NCBI GenBank assembly: GCA_021324465.1
Contig: JAJPJB010000064.1
Coordinates: forward strand, 123,563 to 187,562
Length of the DNA stretch: 64,000 bases
Source: Hyphomicrobiaceae bacterium
GTDB taxonomy: Bacteria; Pseudomonadota; Alphaproteobacteria; Rhizobiales; Xanthobacteraceae
Direction: 5' to 3'
Part shown: one piece after another, positions 1 to 9,259 of the stretch
Position numbering within the stretch: position 1 is the stretch's first letter
Layout of the letters: each line of letters starts with the position of its first letter
Translations under genes and position numbers: made by a program
The notes under the pieces: generated by a model
Seen by the model: the letters and a program-made list of their open reading frames with translations, nothing else
Told to the model about the DNA's origin: nothing
Databases searched by the model: none

Positions 1-2
1 TT

Positions 3-2432
3 GCGATCGTTCTCACCGCAGGCCTTGGCCACGGGCCCGGATCGCTTGCCGACCAGAGCGAGATCGCGGCGCGCAAAACCGGCATGCGCCTGATCGGACC
101 AAATTGCCTGGGTGTGCAGATTCCTAAAATCAAGCTCAATGCAAGCTTCGCCGCGTCGATGCCGCGCCCAGGCGACCTCGCGCTCATTTCGCAATCCGGC
201 GCGATTGCCGCGGGGCTCGTCGAATGGGCCTCGGTCCGCGGCATCGGATTTTCCGCAGTCGTCTCGATCGGCGACAGCGTCGACGTCGATCTCGCCGATC
301 TCTTGGACTGGTTCGCCATGGACCGCGGCACGCGAGCGATCCTGCTCTACATCGAGTCGATCAAGGAGGCGCGCAAATTCATGTCGGCGGCGCGCGCCGC
401 GGCACGCGCCAAGCCGGTTCTGATCATCAAGACCGGCCGCCATGCGGCGGGCGCCCGAGCGGCGATGACGCATACCGGCGCGCTTGCCGGGTCGGACGCG
501 GTTTACGATGCCGCGTTCCGCCGCGCCGGCCTGCTGCGCGTGCTTGATCTCGACGAGCTGTTTGCCGCCGCCGAGACGCTCGGCCATCGCATCGACGTGA
601 CCGGCAAGCGGCTGGCGATCCTGACCAATGGCGGCGGTGTCGCCGTCTTGGCCGTGGATCGCCTCGCCGATTTTTCCGGCGAGCTTGCCGACATTTCGCC
701 GTCGACCATGACAAAGCTCAATGCGGCGCTGCCGTCGACCTGGTCGCATGCCAATCCGGTCGATATTGCGGGCGATGCGGACGATACGCGATACGCCACT
801 GCGCTCACTCACTTGATCGACGATCCCGCCAATGACGCGGTGCTGGTCATGAATGTGCCGACCGCGCTGGCTTCGGCCGCGGCTGCGGCCAATGCCGTGG
901 TCACCGTGGTTCGGCAGCATCATAGAGGACACGCGTTTGGCAAGCCGATTTTCGCGGTCTGGGTCGGCGGCAGCGGACCGGCGTCGGAAATTTTCAATGC
1001 CGCAAACCTGCCCAATTATGCGACCGAGACCGATGCGGTGCGCGGCTTCATGCATCTCGTGCGCTACCGGGAGTCGCGCGAACTGTTGATGGCGACGCCG
1101 CCGAACCTGCCGGAAGAATTTTCGCCCGACACGGCGGCGGCGCGCCGGATCATCGATGACGCCTTGCATCAAAGCGGCGGGCAGAACGACGGGCAGCGCG
1201 TCTGGCTGGACCCGATGGCGATGACACGGCTGTTTGCGGCCTATGGCATTGCCGTTGCGCCAGCGACGCTCGCCCGTGATCCCGAAGAAGCGGTCGCTGC
1301 CGCCAAGCCGCATTTCGCAGCCGGCAATTGCGTGGTCCTGAAAATTCTTTCGCCCGATATTGTGCACAAGTCCGAAGTCGGCGGCGTGCGGCTAAATCTA
1401 GCCACCGAGCAAGCGGTGCGCGATGCCGCTTCCGACATCTTGCGGCGCGCGCGCGATGCCAAGCCTGCAGCGCGCATTATCGGAATTACCATATCGCCGA
1501 TGATCGTGCGGGCGAAAGCGCGTGAGCTTATCGCCGGCGTGGCCGATGATCCGACCTTCGGTCCGGTCATTGTGTTTGGCCGCGGCGGCACCGCAGTCGA
1601 GGTGATCGGCGACAAGGCGCTGGCGCTGCCGCCGCTCGATCTAACGCTGGCGCGCGGCCTGATTGCCCGCACAAGGATCTCGCGCGTCCTCAAAGCCTAT
1701 CGCAATGTGCCGGCGGCAGACGAACAGGCGATCGCGCTCCTTCTCGTCAAGCTCGCGCAGCTCGCCGCCGATTTTCCGGAAATCCGCGAGATTGATCTCA
1801 ATCCGGTTCTCGCCGATGAGACCGGCGTCATCGCGGTGGATGCGCGCGTGTCGCTTGCGCCGCTGGAGGCGCGCCGCGGGCGGGCCGGCCATCCGCGTTT
1901 TGCGATCCGACCCTATCCGAAGGAATGGGAGCGGCGCATGACGCTGCCGGACGGCAGAGCGCTTCTGGTACGCCCGGTGCGGCCGGAAGACGAGCCGCTT
2001 TACGGGCCGTTCCTTGCCAAAGTCACGCAAGATGATTTGCGGCTGCGCTTCTTTGCTCCGGTCAAGGAGTTCAGCCACCCGTTCATCGCACGCTTCACGC
2101 AGATCGATTACGCCCGCGCCATGGCATTCATTGCCCTTGATGCAGCAACCGGCGAGATGCTCGGTGTCGTGCGCATTCATGCTGATGCCAATTACGATAA
2201 CGGCGAATACGCCATCCTGGTACGCTCGGATCTGAAGGGCCACGGGCTCGGTTGGCTGTTGATGCAATCGTTGATCGACTATGCCCGCGCCGAGGGTCTC
2301 AAGTCTGTGCGCGGCCAGGTGTTGCAGGAGAACACCACCATGCTCGACATGTGCCGCAAGCTCGGCTTCACGATTACGCCCGACCCGCACGAGCCCTCTA
2401 TCGTCATCGCCAATCTGTCGCTGCAGGCTTAG
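3..2432 (+). CDS. Acetyl-CoA synthetase (ADP-forming)-like / GNAT N-acetyltransferase fusion (Pat-like protein acetyltransferase), 5' end truncated by window
   Basis: Reading frame is open to the window start (AIVLTAGLGHGPGSLADQSEIAARKTGMRLIGPNCLG); CoA-binding/succinyl-CoA ligase-like body; C-terminal GNAT domain (ALLVRPVRPEDEPLYGPFL...GHGLGWLLMQSLIDYARAEG). Confidence 0.9.
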   Translation, partial: AIVLTAGLGHGPGSLADQSEIAARKTGMRLIGPNCLGVQIPKIKLNASFAASMPRPGDLALISQSGAIAAGLVEWASVRGIGFSAVVSIGDSVDVDLADLLDWFAMDRGTRAILLYIESIKEARKFMSAARAAARAKPVLIIKTGRHAAGARAAMTHTGALAGSDAVYDAAFRRAGLLRVLDLDELFAAAETLGHRIDVTGKRLAILTNGGGVAVLAVDRLADFSGELADISPSTMTKLNAALPSTWSHANPVDIAGDADDTRYATALTHLIDDPANDAVLVMNVPTALASAAAAANAVVTVVRQHHRGHAFGKPIFAVWVGGSGPASEIFNAANLPNYATETDAVRGFMHLVRYRESRELLMATPPNLPEEFSPDTAAARRIIDDALHQSGGQNDGQRVWLDPMAMTRLFAAYGIAVAPATLARDPEEAVAAAKPHFAAGNCVVLKILSPDIVHKSEVGGVRLNLATEQAVRDAASDILRRARDAKPAARIIGITISPMIVRAKARELIAGVADDPTFGPVIVFGRGGTAVEVIGDKALALPPLDLTLARGLIARTRISRVLKAYRNVPAADEQAIALLLVKLAQLAADFPEIREIDLNPVLADETGVIAVDARVSLAPLEARRGRAGHPRFAIRPYPKEWERRMTLPDGRALLVRPVRPEDEPLYGPFLAKVTQDDLRLRFFAPVKEFSHPFIARFTQIDYARAMAFIALDAATGEMLGVVRIHADANYDNGEYAILVRSDLKGHGLGWLLMQSLIDYARAEGLKSVRGQVLQENTTMLDMCRKLGFTITPDPHEPSIVIANLSLQA

Positions 2433-2508
2433 CCCACATCAGCGGCCGCTTGTCGGCGCCAAGCCGCCCGACATTGCCCGTGCGCGATGAATGCGCCAGG
2501 CTTTGTTC

Positions 2509-3249
2509 ATGCGCATCGCTTTGTTTGCCGACATCCATGCCAATCGGCAGGCCTTCGAGGCATGTCTGAAGCAAGCGCGCGATTTGCAGGCGACGCGTAT
2601 CGTGCTGCTTGGCGACTATGTCGGCTACGGCGCCGACCCAGAATGGACCGTCGCAACCGTCATGGACCTGGTCGGCAACGGCGCGCTTGCCGTGCGCGGC
2701 AATCACGACAATGCCGTCTCGGATCCGGGCGAAAATCTCAATGTCGAAGCCAGGATCGCGATCGAGTGGACATGCAACGCGCTCGGACTGCGCGAACGAG
2801 AATTTCTCGCCCAGCTGCCGTTCACTCTGACCGAGGAGGAGCGGCTCTACGTCCATGCCGAGGCCAGCAGCCCGCCGCGCTGGCGCTACGTGTTGACCGA
2901 TGTCGATGCGGCGCGCAGCATGAACGCGGCTTCGGCGCGCCTTACCTTTTGCGGTCATGTCCACCGACCGCAGCTTTATACGAGCGTGGCGAGCGGCAAG
3001 GTGACAGCCTTCACGCCTGTCAGCGGGACCGCAATTCCGCTGCTCGCCGGCCGTCGGTGGCTTGCAGTGCTCGGCTCGGTGGGACAGCCGCGTGACGGCG
3101 ACCCCGCTGCGTGCTTTGCCGTTTACGACACCGAACGCTGCGCATTGACCTATCATCGCGCGCCCTATGACGTGGAAGAAGCTGCGGCACGCATTCGCGG
3201 CAAGGGCCTACCGGTCTGGCTCGCCGACCGGCTTTTGCTCGGGATATGA
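2509..3249 (+). CDS. Metallophosphoesterase family protein
   Basis: MRIALFADIHANRQAFEACL, GDYVGYG, VRGNHDNAV, FCGHVHRPQ motifs; internal ATG 2509 preferred over ORF-track start. Confidence 0.88.
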   Translation: MRIALFADIHANRQAFEACLKQARDLQATRIVLLGDYVGYGADPEWTVATVMDLVGNGALAVRGNHDNAVSDPGENLNVEARIAIEWTCNALGLREREFLAQLPFTLTEEERLYVHAEASSPPRWRYVLTDVDAARSMNAASARLTFCGHVHRPQLYTSVASGKVTAFTPVSGTAIPLLAGRRWLAVLGSVGQPRDGDPAACFAVYDTERCALTYHRAPYDVEEAAARIRGKGLPVWLADRLLLGI

Positions 3250-3330
3250 CAACGGCCGAGCCGGCATCCTTGCACGCCGGCCGCCCTCATCGATCGCTTT
3301 CCAAAGCGGACGTCGGACCTAAGCTGAAAC

Positions 3331-3406
3331 TGGCGCTCCCTACGGGAATCGAACCCGTGTTTCAGCCTTGAGAGGGCCGCGTCCTGGACCGCTAGACGAA
3401 GGGAGC
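3331..3406 (-). tRNA. tRNA-Glu (anticodon CTC), CCA encoded
   Basis: Reverse complement GCTCCCT-TC-GTCTAGCGGTCCAGGAC-G-CGGCC-CTCTCAA-GGCTG-...-GGGTTCGATTCCC-...-AGGGAGC-G-CCA folds as a cloverleaf; 7-bp acceptor stem; T-loop TTCGATT. Confidence 0.95.
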
Positions 3407-3707
3407 CGGCGCCCCGAAATAACCGCGCCTGCGCTGCGGCGCAAGCGTGTTTGGGCTGTGGCGCGGCCATCGCGGCAGATTTACAGCAGTGCCTGCACAA
3501 CACACAACGGCCGATCCAGGCAGACTTCTTCGTTGATTGCATGCCTGCACGGTGCCTGAGAGGAGTTCGGAGTCAAGGACGACCCCATCCCGCGCGGTGG
3601 ATCGCCGCCCAAGGCGGTGCGCTGCGCCGCATGCTTGAGGTCGAATGCCTCCCAGGCAATGGTCAGTGTCGCTACGCCGGTTCAAGCCAGAGTGCGCGGG
3701 TGTCGCC

Positions 3708-4064
3708 CTACTGCTCATTCCCAAACCGCAACCGGCCGGTTTCCTTCATCGTTTTCAGGTCGAAGACGCGCATCTCGTCCCTGCCGGCATTATCGATCAT
3801 CACCGCGACGCGTCCGCCGGAGCCGACCATCGACACGATATGCGCGCCTTTCGGCAGCATGACCATGTCCTCGACCGGTGCGCTGCCGGCTCCATAGATC
3901 CGATAGCCGATCACCGTCACCACCGCCGCGATCGCCAGCACCATGGTCAGTGTCGAGATCATCATCATGGTCCGCGCCCGCGCTACCAGGCTCGCCGCTT
4001 CCGACTCGGCGGGATTGGCCGCGGCTGATAAGTTGCCGCGCAGCTTGCCGGATAGGTTCGTCAT
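3708..4064 (-). CDS. Small membrane protein, DUF6476-like
   Basis: MTNLSGKLRG... with one TM segment (TMMMISTLTMVLAIAAVVTVIGYRIYG) and C-terminal RVAVMIDNAGRDEMRVFDLKTMKETGRLRFG; start chosen at ATG 4064. Confidence 0.75.
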   Translation of the reverse strand: MTNLSGKLRGNLSAAANPAESEAASLVARARTMMMISTLTMVLAIAAVVTVIGYRIYGAGSAPVEDMVMLPKGAHIVSMVGSGGRVAVMIDNAGRDEMRVFDLKTMKETGRLRFGNEQ

Positions 4065-5136
4065 GGCATTTCCGTCATCCACGCGGACATCCGTTGTCGT
4101 CACCGCTGCAGAACGCGGCGAGCGGCTCGACCGCGTGTTGGCGCGTCACATCGCCGAGCTGTCGCGGTCCCGCCTCAAAGCCCTGATCGAGGCCGGCGCC
4201 GTCGCGGTTGACGGGCAGACGATCCGTGATCCGAGCCATCACGTCAATTCCGGCACGGCCATCTTGGTTGACGTTCCGCCGCCCGCGCCGGCCAAGCCCG
4301 AGCCCGAGCCGATCCCGCTCAGCGTGGTTTACGAGGACGACGATGTTATTGTCATCGATAAACCCCGCAATCTCGTCGTTCATCCGGCCGCCGGGCACTG
4401 GACCGGCACCTTGGTCAACGCCCTGATTGCGCACTGCGGCAAAAGCCTCTCGGGAATTGGCGGCGAGCGCCGGCCGGGCATCGTGCACCGGCTCGACAAG
4501 GACACGACCGGGCTGATGATCGTCGCCAAGAACGACCGCGCCCATCAGGCGCTCGCCGCGCAATTCGCCGATCACGGTCAATGCGGTGAGCCGTTCGAGC
4601 GTGCCTACCTCGCCTTCGTCTGGGGCGCGCCCGAGCGGCTGCATGGAGTGATCGATAAGCCGATCGACCGGCATCCGAAATCCCGCGAGAAGATGGCGGT
4701 GCGTGAGGGCGGCCGCGCGGCTATCACGCATTGGCAGGTGCTGGAACGGTATTTTGGGCCAGTGCGGCAGCCCCGCAAAGGCCAGCGCGCCGAAGCACCG
4801 ATAGCCTCGCTCCTGCTTTGCCGACTGGAAACCGGCCGGACCCATCAGATCCGGGTGCATTTGGCTTCGATCGGGCACCCGCTCCTGGGCGACGAAGTTT
4901 ACGGCGGCGGATTCCGCACCAAAGCGGCGCTTCTGCCGCCAAGAGCCCAAGTCGCACTCGCCGCCCTTGCGGGGCAGGCGCTGCATTCCCATCTACTTAC
5001 GGTTAAGCATCCATCGAGCGGCGAGATTCTCAAGTTCCGGTCGGAACTGCCGCCCGATCTTGCCCGTTTGCGTGATGCATTGTCGGAGCCTCAGACATCG
5101 GATCAGCGCAGGCCGAGCAGGGACATTAAAGGTTAA
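4063..5136 (+). CDS. RluA family (RluD-like) pseudouridine synthase with S4 domain
   Basis: GERLDRVLARHIAELSRSRLKALIEAGAV (S4), PGIVHRLDKDTTGLMIVAKN (RluA active-site motif), RLETGRTHQIRVHLASIGHPLLGD. Confidence 0.93.
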   Translation: MAFPSSTRTSVVVTAAERGERLDRVLARHIAELSRSRLKALIEAGAVAVDGQTIRDPSHHVNSGTAILVDVPPPAPAKPEPEPIPLSVVYEDDDVIVIDKPRNLVVHPAAGHWTGTLVNALIAHCGKSLSGIGGERRPGIVHRLDKDTTGLMIVAKNDRAHQALAAQFADHGQCGEPFERAYLAFVWGAPERLHGVIDKPIDRHPKSREKMAVREGGRAAITHWQVLERYFGPVRQPRKGQRAEAPIASLLLCRLETGRTHQIRVHLASIGHPLLGDEVYGGGFRTKAALLPPRAQVALAALAGQALHSHLLTVKHPSSGEILKFRSELPPDLARLRDALSEPQTSDQRRPSRDIKG

Positions 5137-5341
5137 TCGATTTCAAAGGCTTAACGTGGTTTGAGTGGGGGTTCACGGGGGTGTCGCGTGAACGTTACGC
5201 CGTCTTCACTTCCACTGACCTGATTCGACCGTGTATGTTGCGGGTGCGAAATGAGGGAACTGGCGCTGTCGGCTCTTAAGAGCGGCGGCGTCAATCGCCT
5301 GCCGCAAGTGCGGGGGCATGGAAACTATGGAGGGCGCTAGA

Positions 5342-6247
5342 ATGGCCCAGACTGCTGCATTGCCCGTCCTATCGGGCGAAACCGGACTCACCCGGTACTT
5401 GGAAGAGATCAGGCGGTTCCCGATGCTGGAACCGCAGGAAGAATTCATGCTGGCCAAGCGTTGGCGCGAGCACGGCGTCCGCGACGCTGCGCACAAGCTT
5501 GTCACCAGCCATCTGCGGCTCGTGGCCAAGATCGCCATGGGCTATCGCGGCTATGGGCTGCCGATCTCCGAAGTCATTTCCGAAGGCAATGTCGGGCTGA
5601 TGCAGGCAGTGAAGCGCTTCGAGCCGGAGAAAGGTTTTCGGCTGGCGACTTACGCGATGTGGTGGATTAAAGCCGCCATACAGGAATACATCCTGCGCTC
5701 GTGGTCGCTGGTGAAAATGGGCACCACCGCCAATCAGAAGAAGCTGTTTTTCAATTTGCGCAAGGCCAAAAGCCGCATCTCCGCGCTTGATGAGGGCGAT
5801 ATGCGGCCGGATCAGGTCAAGCTGATCGCCAAGCGGCTCGGCGTCACCGAGCAGGACGTCATCGACATGAATCGCCGGCTCGGCGGCGATGCTTCGCTCA
5901 ACGCGCCGATCCGCGAAGACGGCGATTCCGGGGAGTGGATGGACTGGCTGGTCGACGAGAGCGCAAGCCAGGAAAGCCGGCTTGCCGAGCAGGAGCAGTC
6001 CGAGAATCGCCACAAGGCGCTCGGCCAGGCGCTGACCGTGCTCAACGACCGCGAACGCCGCATCTTCGAGGCGCGGCGCTTGGCCGACGAGCCGATCACG
6101 CTGGAAGAGCTCGCCGACGAGTTCGGCGTCTCGCGCGAGCGCGTGCGCCAGATCGAGGTGCGCGCTTTCGAGAAAGTCCAGAAGGCGGTAAAGTCTAACA
6201 TCGCGCACATGGAAAATCCCGAGACCGCAGCGGCGACGGCGCACTGA
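5342..6247 (+). CDS. rpoH: RNA polymerase sigma factor RpoH (sigma-32)
   Basis: LTRYLEEIRRFPMLEPQEEFMLAKRWRE, SHLRLVAKIAMGYRGYGLPISEVISEGNVGLMQAVKRFEPEKGFRLATYAMWWIKAAIQEYILRSWSLVK, region 4.2 GVSRERVRQIEVRAFEK. Confidence 0.97.
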   Translation: MAQTAALPVLSGETGLTRYLEEIRRFPMLEPQEEFMLAKRWREHGVRDAAHKLVTSHLRLVAKIAMGYRGYGLPISEVISEGNVGLMQAVKRFEPEKGFRLATYAMWWIKAAIQEYILRSWSLVKMGTTANQKKLFFNLRKAKSRISALDEGDMRPDQVKLIAKRLGVTEQDVIDMNRRLGGDASLNAPIREDGDSGEWMDWLVDESASQESRLAEQEQSENRHKALGQALTVLNDRERRIFEARRLADEPITLEELADEFGVSRERVRQIEVRAFEKVQKAVKSNIAHMENPETAAATAH

Positions 6248-6277
6248 CGTCTTTTTCATTCTCCGGTTTTAGGTAAC

Positions 6278-6311
6278 GATGCCCGGCCCCAGCGCCGGGC
6301 ATCTGCGTTTT
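6278..6311 (+). terminator. Rho-independent terminator downstream of rpoH
   Basis: GATGCCCGGC-CCCAGC-GCCGGGCATC perfect 10-bp stem followed by TGCGTTTT. Confidence 0.75.
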
Positions 6312-6415
6312 GGAAGCCACTTGTCCCTCCCCTCGCGCCGGCAGCGGGTCCACGTTTACCACTCGCCGCGGCACGGAGAAGAACTCGGGAAGAAGAAGCG
6401 CGCATGCGCTTGTCC

Positions 6416-7807
6416 TTACTCTCGCAACATGTCCTTTAGCACCCAACGGCTTGCAAAGATCATCATGCCGGCAATAGCCGCAATGCCGGCGACGAGCAGA
6501 AAAAACTGCGGCGGCGCCATGCGGCTCCAGAAGCTGCCGATGAAGCCTGCGAGAAAGCCGCCGGTGAAATTGGTGGCGAGCCAGATTCCCATCATCATCG
6601 ACAGAATGCGCGCCGGCGCCACCTTGGTCACCAGCGACAGGCCGACCGGCGACAGATATAGCTCGCCGACAGTGATGATGGCGATGGACGCGAGCACCCA
6701 CAGCCAGCTCGCCTCTCCGGGGCCGGCATGCACGGCGGCAAGCGCTTTTGTCAGATCGGCCGCCGTCACGCCGAAGCAGCCCAGCGCCATCTTGGTGATG
6801 GTCGAGGGCTCGGTGCCGCATTCCGCCTGGCGCGCCCACAGGCCGACCACAAACGGCGTGAAGGCAAAGATCATGAATGGATTGAAGGCGAGAAACCAGG
6901 TCGTCGGAATCTGTGCCGTCCAGCCGAACAGATCGATGCCGCGATCGACCTTGGTGTCGATCCATAAGATCGTGGTGTTGCCCATCTGCTCGTACGTCGC
7001 CCAGAACAATGTGTTGGGCACGAACAGCAGCAGCAGCGCAATGACGGCGCGCCACTCCTCGCGGCGGAACGGCCGGCGTTCTTTGTATGCCGCCTTTTCC
7101 AATTGATCGGGTGGCAGCGTCGGCAGCGCATGGAGATAAATGGCAAGACCGACGCACATGCCGACGCCAGCCGCGGCAAAGCCATAGTGCCATCCCGCCT
7201 TCTCGCCGAGCGTGCCGCACACCAGCGGGGCCAGAAAGGCGCCGAGATTGATGCCCACATAGAAGATCGAATAGGCGCGGTCGCGGCGATGATCGCCCGG
7301 CGCATAGAGGCCGCCAACCTGTGTGGAGATATTCGGCTTGAAACAGCCGCTGCCCAGAATCAGCGCCAAAAGCGCAAACAGAAACAGCGGCTCGACCGCC
7401 ATCATGAAATGGCCGATCGCCATCAGCACCGCGCCGATCACGACGGTGCGCCGCTGCCCGAGCATGCGATCTGCCAGCAACCCGCCGAAGACCGGCGTGA
7501 AATAAACGAGTCCCGTATAGAGGCCCCAAATCTGCGAGGACAGCGGCTGAATGTCGAGCGGACCGAATAGCGCTTCGAGCGCGCGTTTGAGCGCAAAGAG
7601 GCCAGCGACATTGCCGGCATGATCGGACAATAGCAGGTACTTGGTCATGTACAGCACGAGCAGCGAGCGCATGCCGTAATAGGAAAAGCGCTCCCACATT
7701 TCGGTGCCGAACAGATAGGTGAGCCCGCGCGGATGGCCGAACAGCACGGCGCTTTTCGCGGCAGCGGGTGATGATCCAATGCTTTCGACCAAGCGGGGGC
7801 CTTTCAT
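6416..7807 (-). CDS. POT/PTR family peptide MFS transporter
   Basis: GHPRGLTYLFGTEMWERFSYYGMRSLLVLYMTKYLL, GGLLADRMLGQRRTVVIGA, GSGCFKPNISTQVGGLY; start ATG 7807. Confidence 0.92.
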   Translation of the reverse strand: MKGPRLVESIGSSPAAAKSAVLFGHPRGLTYLFGTEMWERFSYYGMRSLLVLYMTKYLLLSDHAGNVAGLFALKRALEALFGPLDIQPLSSQIWGLYTGLVYFTPVFGGLLADRMLGQRRTVVIGAVLMAIGHFMMAVEPLFLFALLALILGSGCFKPNISTQVGGLYAPGDHRRDRAYSIFYVGINLGAFLAPLVCGTLGEKAGWHYGFAAAGVGMCVGLAIYLHALPTLPPDQLEKAAYKERRPFRREEWRAVIALLLLFVPNTLFWATYEQMGNTTILWIDTKVDRGIDLFGWTAQIPTTWFLAFNPFMIFAFTPFVVGLWARQAECGTEPSTITKMALGCFGVTAADLTKALAAVHAGPGEASWLWVLASIAIITVGELYLSPVGLSLVTKVAPARILSMMMGIWLATNFTGGFLAGFIGSFWSRMAPPQFFLLVAGIAAIAGMMIFASRWVLKDMLRE

Positions 7808-7812
7808 AAATT

Positions 7813-7880
7813 CGTCACGGCCGGGCTTGTCCCGGCCATCCACGTCTTTAATGTCCTCGCACGAAGACGTGGGTGGCCGC
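7813..7880. repeat. Palindromic intergenic repeat (Rhizobiales-type 'GGCCGGGCTTGTCCCGGCCATCCACGTC' element)
   Basis: Inverted arms GGCCATCCACGTCTT / AAGACGTGGGTGGCC (14/15 match); related core at 10338-10424. Confidence 0.65.
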
Positions 7881-7958
7881 AATGCAGGTGAGCGGAGCGA
7901 CGCCGTTCGTCGAACGGCTACGCGCAGGCATGATACGAATGGAACATGGAGTTTTCCC

Positions 7959-9140
7959 GTGCCCACCACATTTCCCGAAGAAGCCAGAAATTTTCGTCTG
8001 CTCGGCCACGATCCATCGGCCGCCTGGGGCGGTGGCAGCCTGGTGCAGGTGCACAAAGGCCATGCCTATGTCGGCGCGGTCGGCGGTTCGAGCTTCAACG
8101 GCCCTGAAGGCTTCACCGTTCATAACGTGCGCGATCCGCGCAGGCCGACAAAAGTCGGCGAATTCCGCGCGCCGCCCGGCGTGCATTGTCACAAGCTGCG
8201 CATTGTCGGCGATGATCTGCTCTACGTAAACTCAGAGCGGCTCGCCGGTGACAAGGGCAAGAATGCCCGCGCGGGCTTTTTCATTTTCGACATTTCGACG
8301 CCGTCGACGCCGAAGCCGGTCGGCTTCTACGATATGCCGGGCTCCGGCCCGCATCGTTTCGGCGTCGATCTCGAGCGCAATCTCGCCTTCATGCCGAACG
8401 ATGCGCCGGGCTGGGACAAGCGCGTGATCTGGACGCTCGACATCAAGAATCCGCTCAAGCCCGAAGTCATCAGCATCTGGGGCCTGCCCTGGATGAGGAC
8501 CAATTCGGACGAGGTCGGCAATGACCCGCACCCGCATGAGGAAGCGACCACGCTGCATGGCCCGCCGGTGATGCGCGCCAACCGCATGTATTGCGCGTGG
8601 TGGGGCGGCGGCATTTCCATCATCGACTGCAGCGACCTGCGTGACATGAAGCTCCTCGGCCATGTCAAATGGTCGCCGCCGTTTCCGGGCTCGACCCATA
8701 CCTGCTGGCCGCTCGGCGATCGCCCCTATCTCGTCGTCACCGACGAGGCGCGCGCGAAACAAAAATATTGGGATGCGCAATTCATGTGGATCATCGACGC
8801 GCGCGAGGAAACCAATCCGCTGCCGGTCGCGACCTTCATGCCGGAGCGGGAGAAATATTACGACCGGCCCGGGCGCTTCGGTGCACATAATATTTTGGAG
8901 CATCTGCCCGCCAATGGCCCGTGGAAGGACATCGTATTTTTGACCTACTTCAATGCCGGGTTGCGCGCGGTCGATGTATCAGATCCGCTGCATCCGAAGG
9001 AGATCGGCTGCTATGTGCCGGCGACGCCGGAAGGCTCACCGGGCATCCAGTCCAACGATATCGGCAGCGACGGTGACGGGCGGCTCTATCTAATCGACCG
9101 CTGGGGCCAGGGCATGCATATCGTGGAATTTACGGGGTAG
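7959..9140 (+). CDS. LVIVD-repeat (beta-propeller) family protein
   Basis: Repeated strands such as TVHNVRDPRRPTKVGEF, FIFDISTPSTPKPVGFYD, SIIDCSDLRDMKLLGHVKW, RAVDVSDPLHPKEIGCYVP; GTG 7959 start proposed (VPTTFPEEARNFRLLGHDP). Confidence 0.75.
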   Translation: MPTTFPEEARNFRLLGHDPSAAWGGGSLVQVHKGHAYVGAVGGSSFNGPEGFTVHNVRDPRRPTKVGEFRAPPGVHCHKLRIVGDDLLYVNSERLAGDKGKNARAGFFIFDISTPSTPKPVGFYDMPGSGPHRFGVDLERNLAFMPNDAPGWDKRVIWTLDIKNPLKPEVISIWGLPWMRTNSDEVGNDPHPHEEATTLHGPPVMRANRMYCAWWGGGISIIDCSDLRDMKLLGHVKWSPPFPGSTHTCWPLGDRPYLVVTDEARAKQKYWDAQFMWIIDAREETNPLPVATFMPEREKYYDRPGRFGAHNILEHLPANGPWKDIVFLTYFNAGLRAVDVSDPLHPKEIGCYVPATPEGSPGIQSNDIGSDGDGRLYLIDRWGQGMHIVEFTG

Positions 9141-9163
9141 CTCCACCGCGGCGTATGGACCGT

Positions 9164-9250
9164 CACCCTGAGATGCGAGCGCGGCGGCCCTCGAAGGGCG
9201 CCGGACCGGGCCGTGCATCCTTCCAGAGCCGCTTTGCGGCCACCCCGGAA
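9164..9250. repeat. REP-like palindromic intergenic repeat
   Basis: CACCCTGAGATGCGAGC...CCCTCGAAGGGCGCCGG...GGGCCGTGCATCCTTCCAGAGCCGCTTTGCGGCCACCCC, resembling 'CACCCTGAGGTGCGAGC...CTCGAAGG' repeats familiar from Bradyrhizobium-type genomes. Confidence 0.5.
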
Positions 9251-9259
9251 CGACGGGCA

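Noticed and set aside
1641-2390. Long antisense ORF (249 aa) inside the acyl-CoA synthetase/GNAT gene
   Set aside because: High-GC shadow ORF; Arg/His-rich composition, no recognisable domain, fully overlapped by a well-supported CDS. The same applies to most antisense ORFs in the track, such as 6195-7697, 13605-14708, 16017-16841, 36977-38533 and 53697-54812.
3368-3559. Short ORFs covering 3331-3406
   Set aside because: They overlap the tRNA-Glu gene and show no coding character.
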